The position numbers were made by a program, and so were the translations under genes. The notes under the pieces are model-generated. The model saw only the letters and a list, made by a program, of their open reading frames with translations, was not told the DNA's origin and searched no databases. From contig NC_089554.1 of assembly GCF_040115645.1 (NCBI RefSeq), forward strand, positions 1,984,001 to 2,048,000: a stretch of DNA of 64,000 bases, given 5' to 3'. Shown here piece after piece: positions 47,580-57,859 of the stretch (the first letter of the stretch is position 1; each line of letters opens with the position of its first letter). The DNA comes from Euwallacea fornicatus. Lineage: Eukaryota; Arthropoda; Insecta; Coleoptera; Curculionidae.

Positions 47580-48060
47580 ATAGGAGTCCGCTAACGATAT
47601 GTTTATTTAATAGACATCTGCAAATATCCCTACTTGCAACTCTAAACTTTCTAATTCCGATCCTTCTCAAGGTACTATAATTTTTAGATGAATTCAGTTT
47701 ATAATATCTAGAAGACTGTTTTAGCAAGATTTATGCGATTTGTGCTTCCATTTATAGGTTAATTGGAATATATACTTGAGGGGCTCCCTGATACGCCAAC
47801 ATATCGTTGAAAATTTGTTTAGTTATCTGGGAAAGCATTCGACTGAGTTGAAAACCTTCTGCTGTTCTGATTTCGATATCTGAGCTCAAGACAATACAAA
47901 CGCTTTGTTGATGCCATGGTCTCTTCTTCCTGTAGCTATATCCTTTAGGCGCTCGTATAGTTTGATTATCCTAATATTTTATGAACCCGAAGCCATCTTC
48001 ATCTGAAAATAAAATCGTATAGTTTTCCTTGAAGGGTAATGCCTCTCTGCCCCGTGAGGT
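47580..48060 (-). pseudogene. possible Tc1/mariner-superfamily transposase relic
   Basis: On the minus strand, about 48030 to 47800 reads DFIF followed by DEDGFGF-like residues (for FSDE), then TIRAPKGYSYRKKRPWHQQS and RMLSQITKQIFNDML. The R(A/V)PKGxRY pattern after the first acid fits Tc1-like enzymes. Frames are broken and the assignment is tentative. It lies within an intron. Confidence 0.33.
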
Positions 48061-48110
48061 TTTCCACCTAAAATTAAATATTATTACAGATGTATTTAAA
48101 ATGTTAAGGA

Positions 48111-48137
48111 TAGATTAGATAGATAGATAGATTAGAC
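48111..48137. repeat. TAGA microsatellite
   Basis: Tandem TAGA/GATA units with two interruptions (TAGATTAGATAGATAGATAG). Confidence 0.8.
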
Positions 48138-49889
48138 TCCGGTAAGGCTTGCTTAGCAATAACATTACAGTGTCAGGTAACGTAAAGTTCGATTTACCAG
48201 GCACAAATTAATGCAGTATAACGGAAGATAAAGAGAACTACCTGGATAATATGAAATAAAGTATACTTACTATACCGTACGCCGAGCGGTAAAGCACAAC
48301 CTCTTTGTGACTATCGGTACAGCACTCGAACAAGTGCGTTAAATTTTACTTATCGTGCGGGAAAATGCCAATGAAGCACGGTAGCAGAGAAAATATTTTA
48401 TGTATTTTTCTTATTTAAATTTAACCGCTGACTAATCTTGTTCGTTACAAAATTGGAATACACTCTGAAATTCTCGATGAACGACAAAGGCCAAAACACT
48501 ATTAACTTTTGAGGAAGGGAAATTGATAGCCCGCATAGGAAACGGAATGCTTAAACTGAAGAAATGAAGGGAGGAAGTTTAATTTTGGTATTATTAGCTG
48601 TAAGGGGTTTAAATTCATGCACCCTCTCTGGGGGCCATAATATTTAGAATTGTTGGTGCGCACCTCAAGTCGCTAAAAATGATTTGTGACTCGCCGAAAT
48701 TAAAGTTTCCAACTGTTTTAATACCCATATGATGCCCCACGCACCCTTCTATCATAATCTATTATAACGTGGTCTAATCAATCGCAGGTTTGCAGCTTGT
48801 GTCAGCTGCTTCATACAAAACTTAAGAGCTTTGTCAACGTGAAAACGTGATACGGGTAGAAACTGCTCTTTTGAACGTAAGGAGTATCATCACCAAAACG
48901 TTACTTACAACCCTTTTTCTTACCCTAATAGCCCTTTAATGTTTCTTGCAATGAATGCTAATTTCGGGGGGACGGCATGTGCGAACTAGATTTATATGTG
49001 TGTAAATCCCAATATAAATGAAAAATTAAGGGCTGTAAATTTTCATTTTAAGCCAGGTTTTCTGTGACGAACTTCTGAACTCTCAAACAGTTAATTTATT
49101 GTGCTGTTCTGCGCTTTTTGGTACTACCTAAAGCAGAGCATCAACACTCACTTCATCTTGATTTCCGGCATAAAGCGGAAGCAATTTGCCGGATGATTCA
49201 CAATACGATTAGAGTAAGTCCTCCCAACCCTACTCGAATTTTTTTCGAAATTCTATTCTATCGGTACTGGCATGCATGAGTCGTGCTCCCACGTGTACGT
49301 CCATCTTAACTCGAACCCCATGTTTTGTACCTATTCAAACTGGGGTTCCGTAATCTTCTATATTTTCATGTGTGCCTACGTGTTTCTTAATCGTTAACAT
49401 AAAAACCATCCTTTCCACTATTATTAATTCATTCTCTTCTCTTATCGAGCTATTTTGAGGTCTTATATTTAAATAGCAGCTTAGTTTTTTTAGTTCGTTG
49501 TCTTCATCGGTAACAGAAAACAAAGTAATAAAAATATTTGTTATTGCTACAAATGATTTTTACTGTTACTGTAACATAGGAACTTTTTGCATATCGAAAT
49601 GGAATTCGCACAACTAGGGAGGTTAAAGGCCCCTTTCAAAATCTCAATTGACGTATATTCGATGTAGGTTCTTAAATCTTAAATATTTAAGATACATTTT
49701 AAGGGCAGCAATAAGGGTTGTTGAAGTCAAGGCAGACTGGCGAATAGTTTTGACGACACGTGGAAGGCTTTAAGGCCATGCTATCATTTTCAGGAACTGA
49801 CTTAACTGTGAAGAATGAACTGTCATCGGAAAAGGGTAATTTAATGTATTTTGGGAAGTTATGCGAAGGTACAGCCACCTTTCGTGAAT

Positions 49890-50000
49890 TCAATGGGCAA
49901 AACAAAATCGTCCAGCGTGGACGCTCTTTACGTCCGCCAGCAGCTCTGCAGTTCCTCGGCGTCGTCGTCGGTGGCGTCGTGACGCTACTCCGCAGGTGCG
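49890..50000 (+). promoter_or_regulatory. internal GC-rich patch: probable promoter of a short isoform
   Basis: Between two exons of the gene the base composition changes abruptly to CpG-rich, with repeats such as GTCGTCGTCGGTGGCGTCGT, continuing to about 50150. No clear TATA box or exact initiator was found. The inference of a promoter rests on composition and on the phase-compatible ATG exon immediately downstream (50001-50076). It could instead be an intronic CpG-rich enhancer or a conserved RNA element. Confidence 0.42.
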
Positions 50001-50076
50001 ATGTCCGATCCTCGCGCACCCGCACCATTCGCCATTCACGGCTGCGGTTTCTTTTTTTCCAAAAAAGATTTTTCTC
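50001..50076 (+). CDS. Myt1l: candidate alternative first coding exon (short isoform)
   Basis: ATG at 50001 (G at -3) opens 25 codons, MSDPRAPAPFAIHGC and on to KKDFS, plus one base C, before a near-consensus donor TCTC|GTGAGT. The C joins the AA at 51530 to make CAA, so the frame enters the first central finger directly. An in-frame TGA at 49980 shows the ATG is the first in its frame. The resulting protein would be 985 residues and would lack the Ser/acidic region encoded at 45308-47138. Vertebrate relatives also use several start sites. No transcript evidence is available here. Confidence 0.45.
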
Positions 50077-51529
50077 GTGAGTCTCCACCCGGGCCGCCCG
50101 ATAGGCTAATCGACCGTGGGGCGGAGCCGCCCCTCAGAGGAGCGCATAACTTTTCTATGTGTTCTCCCTTTTAATTTGCCACGCCAGACGGCAAAAAAAA
50201 CTACCTCGTTTCGGCTCCTTTTTTGCTTATTTTTGGTCCTTTTAGTGGTAAACAAGTTGGGATACATGTGGCCCTAATAACTTTTATTAAAGAGGAAGAA
50301 AATCTCGACGTTAAAGTGCAAAATGCCTTGCAGTTATAGCTTTTTTAGTATTCATTAATCCTTTTAAATTCTTTGTCAACGGAAGGGATTCTGTGCCACA
50401 CCCTGAATGGGAAAAGCACGTTTTTCATCTCTGAAATATTTAAGAAGTCTTCTTGACCTACGAAGTCCGTCTTTGCTATTTACTTTTGCTCTTAAGATTC
50501 CGACTATTCTTTGTTCTTACATCTTGGTATGTAATGGAATGTTAGATGATAAAGAGCAACTGTTTGTCATTATCAGTTGATTTTAAAACGCTCAATGTTC
50601 CATCACTTCTAAAGCGCTATAAAACACTCAAGCAAAAATCGTTTTGAAAATCTATTAAGTACGTACATACTTTTAGAAATTCAAGAGCCTCGAGAAAGTT
50701 TCCAGGGGTTAAAGTATGACAATTTATACCAACTGTCGCTAATACTGCAACTTCATGCTCTACATCTGTAATCATACTTCGTCTTAGTTTTTTTGGGCTG
50801 TACACGTTCAATTTCTTTGAACTCTTTTCCAACATGATGAAAAGACGCACGTGCATGTACTGCAATCAGTGTTCAGAAATATCATCTCGACTTTTTCTGC
50901 AATAGGAAGACATTCCATACTTGTATCAAAATAATAATAGTCATTAAGCTGATACTCCATATAAATTTTGATCTTAAAAAAGACAGACTTCAAATCATCA
51001 AACCTTATACTAATTTAAAAATATAAATAAACTACAATCGATCCTTTATTAACATTCGCAATTAAAAAAAATAATTATTTTTGAATACGTCTACATTTTT
51101 TTTTAGTAGTACCCAAACTTCCTTAACTTGCGCTTGCAAAAAAAATGTTTCAAGTAAAAATTATATGTATGTCGTAAATATGTGAATTTGTAATAAAAAC
51201 AATATATATTGTCATTTAAAAAAATTGAGGTCACCTTCAAATAACCTAGAACACGCAGTATAAATAAAAAATGAAAAATTGTTATTTCGTCAGTTATTCA
51301 ACACTGAATAATACTAAATGAAACATTTTAGTCAAAAATATGTCATTATTAAGAATTTAGGCTGTCTTAAGATAAATTGACGGCCCTGTATAAACAATGT
51401 TGTATCTATTAGCGTTTACGGGATGTCTATGCTGGGCATCCTTACCTGAAACGTTCTGTATATAATATAATTGCCATAACACGAAAAATCCATATAAGCA
51501 GTGTGTTCCAATCATATTTTATCTTACAG

Positions 51530-51602
51530 AAGGCGCCAAATGTCCTACTCCAGGGTGTGCTGGAGAGGGACACTCAACGGGCCTGTATTCACATCATAGA
51601 AG
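51530..51602 (+). CDS. Myt1l: MYT1-family gene, first half of central CCHC finger A
   Basis: The acceptor TTATCTTACAG precedes AA, which completes a GAA (or CAA) codon. The exon reads EGAKCPTPGCAGEGHSTG and then LYSHHR plus AG, supplying two Cys and the His ligands of a CCHC finger. It ends with AG before donor GTACAT. The LYSHHR sequence matches the LYPHHR of the first central finger in vertebrate relatives. The module is split inside the Ser codon that follows HHR. Confidence 0.93.
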
Positions 51603-51660
51603 GTACATTGTCTATCATTTATTAATAATCAATTTTTGAAATTAATTTACTTCCCTTTAG

Positions 51661-51701
51661 CATTTCTGGATGTCCTAGTAAGAGTAAACTAGCACCAGAA
51701 T
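51661..51701 (+). CDS. Myt1l: MYT1-family gene, 41-base microexon completing finger A
   Basis: A 58-base intron ends in TTCCCTTTAG. The microexon supplies the second half of the finger, S-ISGCPSKSKLAPE, with the last Cys ligand, then one base T before GTAAGT. At 41 bases it is below the size many gene finders call, so it is easily missed. Skipping it would break the frame and remove the fourth metal ligand. Confidence 0.9.
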
Positions 51702-52099
51702 GTAAGTCGTAATTTTAACCCACAGTATTAAAAAATGTTTAAAAATTTACAAGTGATAAAAAAAAAATATATTAAGGATATTGGAAAATATTGATTTAGG
51801 GGATACAATCTCGGAGAATTTTAAGATCGGAGATCTTCGATTCCGGAATTAATTTCGTAATTAGAAGGCAAACGTGTGATTCAAATAAGAATGACGGTAA
51901 ACGAGAAATAATATTTTACATAATACACAGTATCCCAGATTATCCGACCTTCAACGCTGAAGATCGGCATTTTCACTACAGCTCCCCTCCCCCCTATTCA
52001 CTATTCTAAAATTCGGTCACTTATTTTCTCTGTTTTCTTAATTTTCTTTCATAACTCAACCGTTTTCACCTTATCTAGGGAAATGCTGATAATGTAGTG

Positions 52100-53060
52100 G
52101 TTAGCACTTTTGGGAAGGATTTATGGAAAATAGGGAAAACGGTAATACATATGTACGTAAGAGCAGTGAATGCAGTAAAAGCTCGCATTTTCGCTCCAGT
52201 TTTTTATTCTTTATCGCGAATGAACTATCGATTTTGAACTCTCCATTTGGACCATTTTTCCTATTTTGTTCCTTAATTTTAATTTTATTTTTCAGTATTT
52301 CACATGCCATCTATCGTTTTTCTTTTTCTGTTCCTCGTCTTCCTTCTTCTTTATATTTATGTGTCGCTTTTCTAATTATTGCATTTACTTTTACTCTTCT
52401 CTCAACGTATCTCTTACCTGTTGTCTCCGATAAACCATCTGTTCAAGATGAATAATATTTAATAGATTCATTGGGTGTAATTATTAATATAATTAAATAA
52501 TTTGTATCTCTATCAGTTGAGTTTATTTGATCGTCGATTGAGTCAAGTACCGAATCAAATAATATAAGCTCTGTAATTAAATTATTAATTGAAGATTCGG
52601 TATTGCAAGGCTCTAGTAAATGTTTAGTTGTGCTAGTTTGCAGGTCTGGACTTGAGGCAGGTTATTCTCTGCAGTATTTTGGTTTTCAAATACGATTGGA
52701 ATGTCATCTAAATTATAGCAGACCCCTTGAAGACCCTCATCAGGAGTAGCGGTTTCGTTAATTTGTATAATAATGGATTTTGATAGAGGCCGTGCTAGGG
52801 CATTATTCGCATTTAATATTGTAGACTCGTCCTTGTGTTACACCTCTTTATTCTCTCTGATTGTATTTTCTATTTGTTCTAACTTGCTATTTTCTTTATC
52901 TTCCTCCGTTTACTCTATAGCGTAACTATATTTTTATAGAACACAAAATTGCTCATCTTGTGAATCATCTGTATAAATTTCCTTCACCTCACTAAATTAC
53001 GTAACTAGATTCCGCGTCACAACTCTCTGCGTTTTATTATGTGAAACTATCTGTTTACTA
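52100..53060 (-). pseudogene. unidentified broken coding relic inside an intron
   Basis: Read on the minus strand from about 53040, one main frame gives protein-like sequence over nearly 1 kb with only a few stops. It reads RVVTRNLVT, FSEVKEIYTDDSQDEQF, TEEDKENSKLEQIENTIREN, STILNANNALARPLSKSIII and TPDEGLQGVCYNLDDIPIVF, and on through ITELILFDSVLDSIDDQ to RYVERRVKVNAIIRKATHKY and KKLERKCELLLHS. It is acidic in the middle and basic near the end. I do not recognise the family. A transposon-derived ORF or a retrocopied host gene are both possible. Confidence 0.42.
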
Positions 53061-54103
53061 CGGTAGAAGATGAAGGTACCAGCTTTCATGTAGGTAAAAG
53101 AGGGAAGGAGGAGGAAAGGAGACCTTATTTTCGTATTATTTTATGTTACCTTGATAATATGTCGAAGGCTGCGTTTTTACAAGTTTTAATCGAGAAATTT
53201 AAGCCCTACAGTGTGGTGATGCTTTAATTTTAGAATACGCTAAAAATATAAATATAAATTTATAATTTATCTTTTATATTTTTCGACTTATTTATAATTG
53301 TAAAAAAACATAATTCCGTCATATGCTTGGAAATCAGCCATTAGTTTAATTAAATATTTTTAGCTTGAAAAACGCTGGATAGAGAAATAAGGCCCAAATT
53401 GTAATGTTTACAAGAATTTTGACCTTAAGAAGTTTTCACTTATTCTACTTTATTTTCTAATGGGGAGGTGAGAAGAAAGTACAACCTACAAAGCATCTCA
53501 ATCAAATAAGAGATTCGTATTTTTGACAATCGAATATTATCGATATGTATATGTCGATCGACATAATATATCGATACGATAAACTAACATGACCATGAGT
53601 GTTTTTATAGTTCCGGAATTAAGGGACTGTATTATTAATATCCAGGATTAAAAATAAGTGAAATCCCGGGATTGTATTCTCTAGATTATCGATATATACC
53701 GATCAAATGTAGCACTCACACATATTCCTATGTCCATTCCTGGCTTGCTTCATAGTAAATTACCATTTTGCTTACTTTTATTTTTTGCGGGGTAGAGAGC
53801 ATTTTTGCAATTTGTTTTACGTAGCATCATTCAGCCTTCCTCATCACCGTGCAATCCTCCCACTTAACTAGATTTTACGCAAAAGAATCAGTACACATTG
53901 AGTATAATAAATATCGCTAAATGTGTGGAAATCTCAACCTAAAAAACTAAATATTGCTGTTTTTTTAAGTTGATCTCTCTACCCTCTCTTGGTTTTGATT
54001 TTGTTATTCTACCTTGATTATCCACCACACGCTTGATTATTATACTCAATTTTATGGAGTAATTATTTAAATATTGAAAACTGATTCTTTTACGACAATC
54101 TAG

Positions 54104-54304
54104 TGCTGGCCATGCACGAAACCATACTGAAATGTCCCACGTTGGGGTGTAATGGGAGGGGGCACGTGAGTTCCAATCGGAATTCACACCGGAGTCTTTC
54201 CGGGTGTCCAGTGGCTGCGGCCAACAAACAGGCAGCCCGAGAACACAAATATCAAAACAATTACCAGACTAAACTTAAAAACTCCAGCGTTCCTTTGTTT
54301 AATG
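54104..54304 (+). CDS. Myt1l: MYT1-family gene, central CCHC finger B
   Basis: The acceptor ACAATCTAG precedes TG, which completes TTG. The exon reads LLAMHETILKCPTLGCNGRG, then HVSSNRNSHRSLSGCPVAAA. LAMHE-x-x-LKCPT and the NSNRNSHRSLSGCP-like stretch are signatures of the second central finger in this family. The finger is complete in one exon, unlike its neighbours, with Pro to Leu in the CPT(P/L)GC knuckle. A Gln/Lys-rich tail follows. It ends with one base G before GTAAGT. Confidence 0.94.
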
Positions 54305-54403
54305 GTAAGTCTTGTGAAAAGTGGGAGAATGTACGTGTTTTACTATTAATATTTCCATAGTAAATTAACATATCGGATCTTAACTTTACTGCCTCTGTTA
54401 TAG

Positions 54404-54667
54404 CCGGTCAAAGTGACTATGCATCCTCCTCGTCATCATACGAGAGCGGGAAAAAATCTCCAAGTCCCAGTGAGGACATTAAATCACATTACGTTGCGTC
54501 CTCCTACTCAACCACACCGCTGCCTCCATCTTCAGGCAGCGACGAAAAAATTGTTCCCTATGAGCAATATTACTCTGGAAAAGGAGGCCTAATTAAACCC
54601 GATGCAATGAAAGTGCCCAAGAGTGAGCTGCCACCTACAAGTTCCAGCTGTCACATTCCTATTAGTG
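54404..54667 (+). CDS. Myt1l: MYT1-family gene, Ser/Tyr-rich linker exon
   Basis: A 99-base intron precedes it (acceptor CTCTGTTATAG). CC completes GCC and the exon reads AGQSDYASSSSSYESGKKSP, then further Ser/Pro/Tyr-rich sequence ending SSSCHIPIS plus G before GTGAGT. There is no early ATG, so simple ORF searches miss it. It fits the start of the MYT1 domain region between the central and C-terminal fingers. SPSPSED is a plausible phosphorylation cluster. Confidence 0.88.
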
Positions 54668-54720
54668 GTGAGTCTAGTAATTATATTGGATTTGTGGAGT
54701 AACACCAATGTGCATTCAAG

Positions 54721-54955
54721 GAGGTCAATCAGGGCTGCTTGTTCCGAAAACGGAGATTACTAGTGCCCCTTCATGTCGATCCCCTCCGGGGAATCTTAGG
54801 GCTGCTTATGAGCCTTATATGAACCAAGACTCAAATTCATCCTCAATATCCAGCATGGAAGCTATGAATTCCAGAGTTCCACCACATCAGATATCCCATT
54901 TATCGCACCCAGGACCACATCCTGGATATAACATGGAACATCAGATGCCTCATAG
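54721..54955 (+). CDS. Myt1l: MYT1-family gene, MYT1-domain region exon
   Basis: A 53-base intron ends GTGCATTCAAG. GA completes GGA and the exon reads GQSGLLVPKTEITSAPSC, then SSSISSMEAMNS and a His/Pro-rich end HPGPHPGYNMEHQMPH plus AG before GTAATT. It is low-complexity and probably disordered, typical of the middle of this family in insects. Confidence 0.87.
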
Positions 54956-55041
54956 GTAATTTATAATTGGTTGTATAATTCACACAGAGCTAAACGAGGA
55001 CACATTAATCATCAAACTTCAATCGTCGCCCGCTGTTGTAG

Positions 55042-55248
55042 GTCTCCATATCATCATTCCCCCTTATCCCAAGAGGAGATTTACCATAGAGACAGGGTCT
55101 ATCAAGAAATGAGCGAGCCTGTGACCACTATAGCTCGACCGGTGGTGACTTATTCCAATGATTTGGTAAATCGATCCTACGACTCTGCTATGGTTAATAC
55201 TGGCAGCCAGAGGCCCTATGACCCGGGCTCTAATAATGGATTTGAAAG
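55042..55248 (+). CDS. Myt1l: MYT1-family gene, middle-region exon
   Basis: The acceptor CTGTTGTAG precedes one base that completes AGG. The residues begin SPYHHSPLSQEEIYHRDRVY and continue through TTIARPVVTYSNDLVNRSYD to NNGFE plus AG before GTGAGA. It shows no finger and no membrane segment. Its phase (ending AG) is shared by most exons of this block. Confidence 0.86.
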
Positions 55249-55301
55249 GTGAGAACTCTAAGTGATGGCCAAAAATTTCGAGTTTATGAAAGATGTTCCA
55301 G

Positions 55302-55400
55302 ATACGACGGTCAATGTGTTTCCCTCCAACAGCCTTTGGGGCCCCCAAGGGTCCCTCCACAGGGTATTTACGGTTATTTGGAGGACTCCCAGGAACATAG
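55302..55400 (+). CDS. Myt1l: MYT1-family gene, 99-base exon
   Basis: A 53-base intron ends in AGATGTTCCAG, a weak pyrimidine tract. The upstream alternative acceptor (TTTCGAG) meets a stop at once, so this one is preferred. It reads YDGQCVSLQQPLGPPRVPPQ and ends EDSQEH plus AG before GTATTG. The length is a multiple of three and both ends share one phase, so it can be skipped without a frame change. Confidence 0.8.
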   Translation: MRRSMCFPPTAFGAPKGPSTGYLRLFGGLPGT

Positions 55401-55456
55401 GTATTGCGATATTGACAATCAACTTAAGATTAAATTTAAAAACGAGTATTTTACAG

Positions 55457-55567
55457 GTATCAGCAGGAGGCTGCCGCAGCCCAACAGCACCAATTAGCAG
55501 TAGCCAATGCCCAAAGTATGTTAAAACAAGAAGACCAGGAGCCTCCCAGCGGCCCTTTATATCCAAG
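55457..55567 (+). CDS. Myt1l: MYT1-family gene, Gln/Ala-rich 111-base exon
   Basis: The acceptor GTATTTTACAG follows a 56-base intron. It reads YQQEAAAAQQHQLAVANAQS and then MLKQEDQEPPSGPLYP plus AG before GTACAT. LKQE is a second possible SUMO-acceptor motif. It is another skippable cassette (111 bases, same phase at both ends). Confidence 0.85.
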
Positions 55568-55619
55568 GTACATTTCCAAGGTACAAATTGCTAGAGATGT
55601 AATAACTGCTGGGTTTTAG

Positions 55620-55806
55620 GCCAATGTACCAATACGACGCCTCCGGTGGTGGCCCTATTCCTGTGGGGTTTTCCGCGATTAACCTCTCGGTAAAATGCGT
55701 GACGAGCGCTCAAGCCGTTCAAATGAAGGGCAGCGGGCCCCATACGTCCCCAGGGGGCTCCGTTATCGATTTGAGCACATCCAGCGTCACAACTACGAGT
55801 CCACAG
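55620..55806 (+). CDS. Myt1l: MYT1-family gene, exon with conserved MYT1-domain core
   Basis: The acceptor TGGGTTTTAG follows a 52-base intron. It reads PMYQYDASGGGPIPVGFSAI, then NLSVKCVTSAQAVQ, and later GGSVIDLSTSS. The pairs AINLSVKC and VIDLSTS correspond to AILNLSTRC and GTLDLSM in the MYT1 domain of vertebrate relatives. This is the best anchor for that domain between the finger groups. The exon ends on a whole codon (CAG) before GTACGA. Confidence 0.88.
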
Positions 55807-56332
55807 GTACGAGTCGTATGTCAGAAAAGTTATTAGCCATTCCCAATTCGGATGGTGAATACATTATTGGGTCAGTTGGGCGAATGTAGGAATGAGGGAC
55901 GAGTGATGAATGAATTCCCCAGAGAAGGTGTTTTTAGTCATTTTCATCGGACGTGTGTGAGGGGGTTTTTACCAGAGACGTAATAAGAGCGGCTCGATTT
56001 TTTATCACATTTTCGATTATTAATCAAATGTGAGAAATAAGTATTTTATGTTACACTGTACTATTATTTACATTTCAATATATCTTAAAATACCATAAGT
56101 ACAATACACGATTCTCCTTTAGAATCCCGAACGAACGCCGATCGTTGAGACATAAAGAATTGCTTGTAGGCGCGAATATTCTTATTTAATTAAAAATTAT
56201 TGAAAAACTAAAGTATTGAAAATTTTAAAAAGTACATTTATCTTGTAATTCGAGTATTAAATATTATTTATCGAACTAATGTTCTCTGAGATACGAGTGG
56301 CAAAATTAATAAACTTTCATATTCTTTCCCAG

Positions 56333-56478
56333 GGCGCCTACGGTTCACCCCATTATGGCGGCCAGAGGGTGGGTGGCAGTCCGCAAGCTGCAGCCAGTCC
56401 CCATTTATCTGCAAGTCCTCAAGTACCAAGTCCGCAAGGGCAAACTTTGGATTTGAGTGTTAGCCGATTATCACACAG
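56333..56478 (+). CDS. Myt1l: MYT1-family gene, Ser/Pro repeat exon
   Basis: The acceptor ATTCTTTCCCAG starts on a whole codon. It reads GAYGSPHYGGQRVGGSPQAA and then a run of SP(H/Q) units, then GQTLDLSVSRLSH plus AG before GTACAG. TLDLSVS is another DLS motif like the vertebrate TLDLSM. The upstream intron (55807-56332) shows nothing recognisable. Confidence 0.87.
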
Positions 56479-56555
56479 GTACAGCTGGTAAAACTAGTTG
56501 TCGCTCGGGTGGAACTTAAAGTATAAAATTGCAGTGTTCGACATTTTGGTTCAAG

Positions 56556-56668
56556 CGGTGCTCCTCCAGGAGTCTTGGCTCCAGCCCCAGGATCAGGGTA
56601 CAGTAGAGAGTCTACTCCAGATAGTGGCGGCTCACACTATATGGATGCTTACAACAGAGATCCTGCAG
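56556..56668 (+). CDS. Myt1l: MYT1-family gene, STPDSGGSHYMDAY exon
   Basis: The acceptor TTGGTTCAAG lies after a 77-base intron. It reads SGAPPGVLAPAPGSGYSRES, then TPDSGGSHYMDAYNRDPA, ending with G before GTAAAG. The compact, non-repetitive STPDSGGSHYMDAY segment looks constrained and differs in style from the low-complexity sequence around it. Confidence 0.86.
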
Positions 56669-56937
56669 GTAAAGATATTAAAGCATCGATTTCACCCTGA
56701 TTGCTTTTTTTTCTTAAATACAGCTTTCATTATAATAATCACCAGTTATATGTTCCACAAACCATATTCTACTTTTTATAATAAAATGCTGATTTTTACC
56801 ACTTTACCCCTAATATTAACATTTAGTACCACCCAATATTGAACGCAGTACCCTAACTATTTTGATGCTTCCGACATCATGTACCTTCTTGTATCATCCC
56901 CAAACCAGTCAAACTAGCATCCTCGATAAATTTTCAG

Positions 56938-57187
56938 CATATGGATCCATGAGTCCCCATCCTGGATATGCGATGGCAACTGTGCCCGCAGATTACGCTT
57001 CAAACCCATACTCAACCCCATACCCCACACCACCAGGATACCCTTGCGGTCCCGGAGGATATCCAGGACCAGTGACGACGGGCGGATATCCAGTGCCGCC
57101 TGGAGGATATTCACCAGGGGCTTGTTATTCTATGCCACCTCCACAGCATAGTTTGCCTCAACATGATAAATCACCCTCTAAAGACGG
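56938..57187 (+). CDS. Myt1l: MYT1-family gene, Gly/Pro/Tyr repeat exon
   Basis: The acceptor AATTTTCAG precedes CA, which completes GCA. It reads AYGSMSPHPGYAMATVPADY, then repeated units of the type GGYP / PPGY / PGGY, and ends HDKSPSKD plus GG before GTAAGC. The GGYPxP repeats are probably disordered. It is the last exon before the C-terminal finger cluster. The 1.7 kb intron that follows holds a candidate extra exon and a MITE-like inverted repeat. Confidence 0.86.
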
Positions 57188-57478
57188 GTAAGCGAATTCG
57201 TATATTCAGTGTGCCTCATAACAAACTGTACCGAGAGATACAGATCTCATTATTCCATGATCCGATCCGCATAGACTACGGAAGAGTTTCTTAATCAATT
57301 TGGAGACGAAAATCTCTCTAAGCGCGCCCACATTCGACATTCGGCGAATACCGAATAGCGAGCAATCGGCATTTTGGAGGTCTTTAATAATTCCGAATAA
57401 TACGTTAAAAATTTATTCTCGCACGCTAAATAGATCTTGTATAGCGACGAAAAGGGTAAAAAATATCTATATACCCAG

Positions 57479-57654
57479 AAAAAAGCAACGTACACTCCTC
57501 ATGGCCTTGTAATGATCCCTTAGAAATAAAATCTGAAGACTTCAATCACCCTGTGTATTACCCCATACCCGTTTATTGTAAAGAGGGAACAAAGAAAGTT
57601 ACTGTTAACGACATTAAGGTAGTTACAGTGGCGTACGAACAGTACTGCTTATAG
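57479..57654 (+). other. unplaced coding-like segment inside an intron (possible alternative exon)
   Basis: After an acceptor-like TATATACCCAG at 57478 the frame reads EKSNVHSSWPCNDPLEIK, then SEDFNHPVYYPIPVYC and KEGTKKVTVNDIK. It stays open to a TAG at 57652-57654. A donor AAG|GTAGTT lies at 57618. The segment needs one base from the exon before it, which the exon ending 56668 would give (GAA) but the exon ending 57187 would not. Its end is in phase 0, which does not fit the exon at 58902. It could be an alternative terminal exon or a fossil; chance is also possible. Confidence 0.3.
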
Positions 57655-57859
57655 AATTATACACATTATGTACTCTTCCAACTAGAACCAGAACAGTACA
57701 AATCTTAATATTTCAGAAGCAGAACCCACTCAATCAGTAGGTTCAAATCTCACGTTCTAATTTTTGCCGTCAAATCATATACTAAAAGAAAAAACGCTCA
57801 AAGTACGCACGTTATTTAGTATTAAATCCCCATTTCTCCATTTTGTGAGCAGTTCTCGT

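Larger units (their letters stand above)
47139..49889. other. intron between 47138 and the internal GC-rich patch
   Basis: Apart from the possible transposase relic and the TAGA repeat, no element was recognised. Short frames at 49335-49523 and 49699-49890 show no motifs. Confidence 0.35.

Noticed and set aside
49760..50080. 106-codon plus-strand frame across the GC-rich patch
   Set aside because: A different frame gives a proper ATG exon with matching splice phase; this one ends at the donor and is rich in Arg/Phe from composition.
52123..52455. 110-codon plus-strand frame with hydrophobic stretches
   Set aside because: It is the complement of the longer protein-like minus-strand relic; the hydrophobic look comes from T-rich sequence.
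55258..55594. Open frames on both strands across 55.25-55.6 kb other than the exons
   Set aside because: They cross clear splice sites, and their residues do not continue in neighbouring exons.
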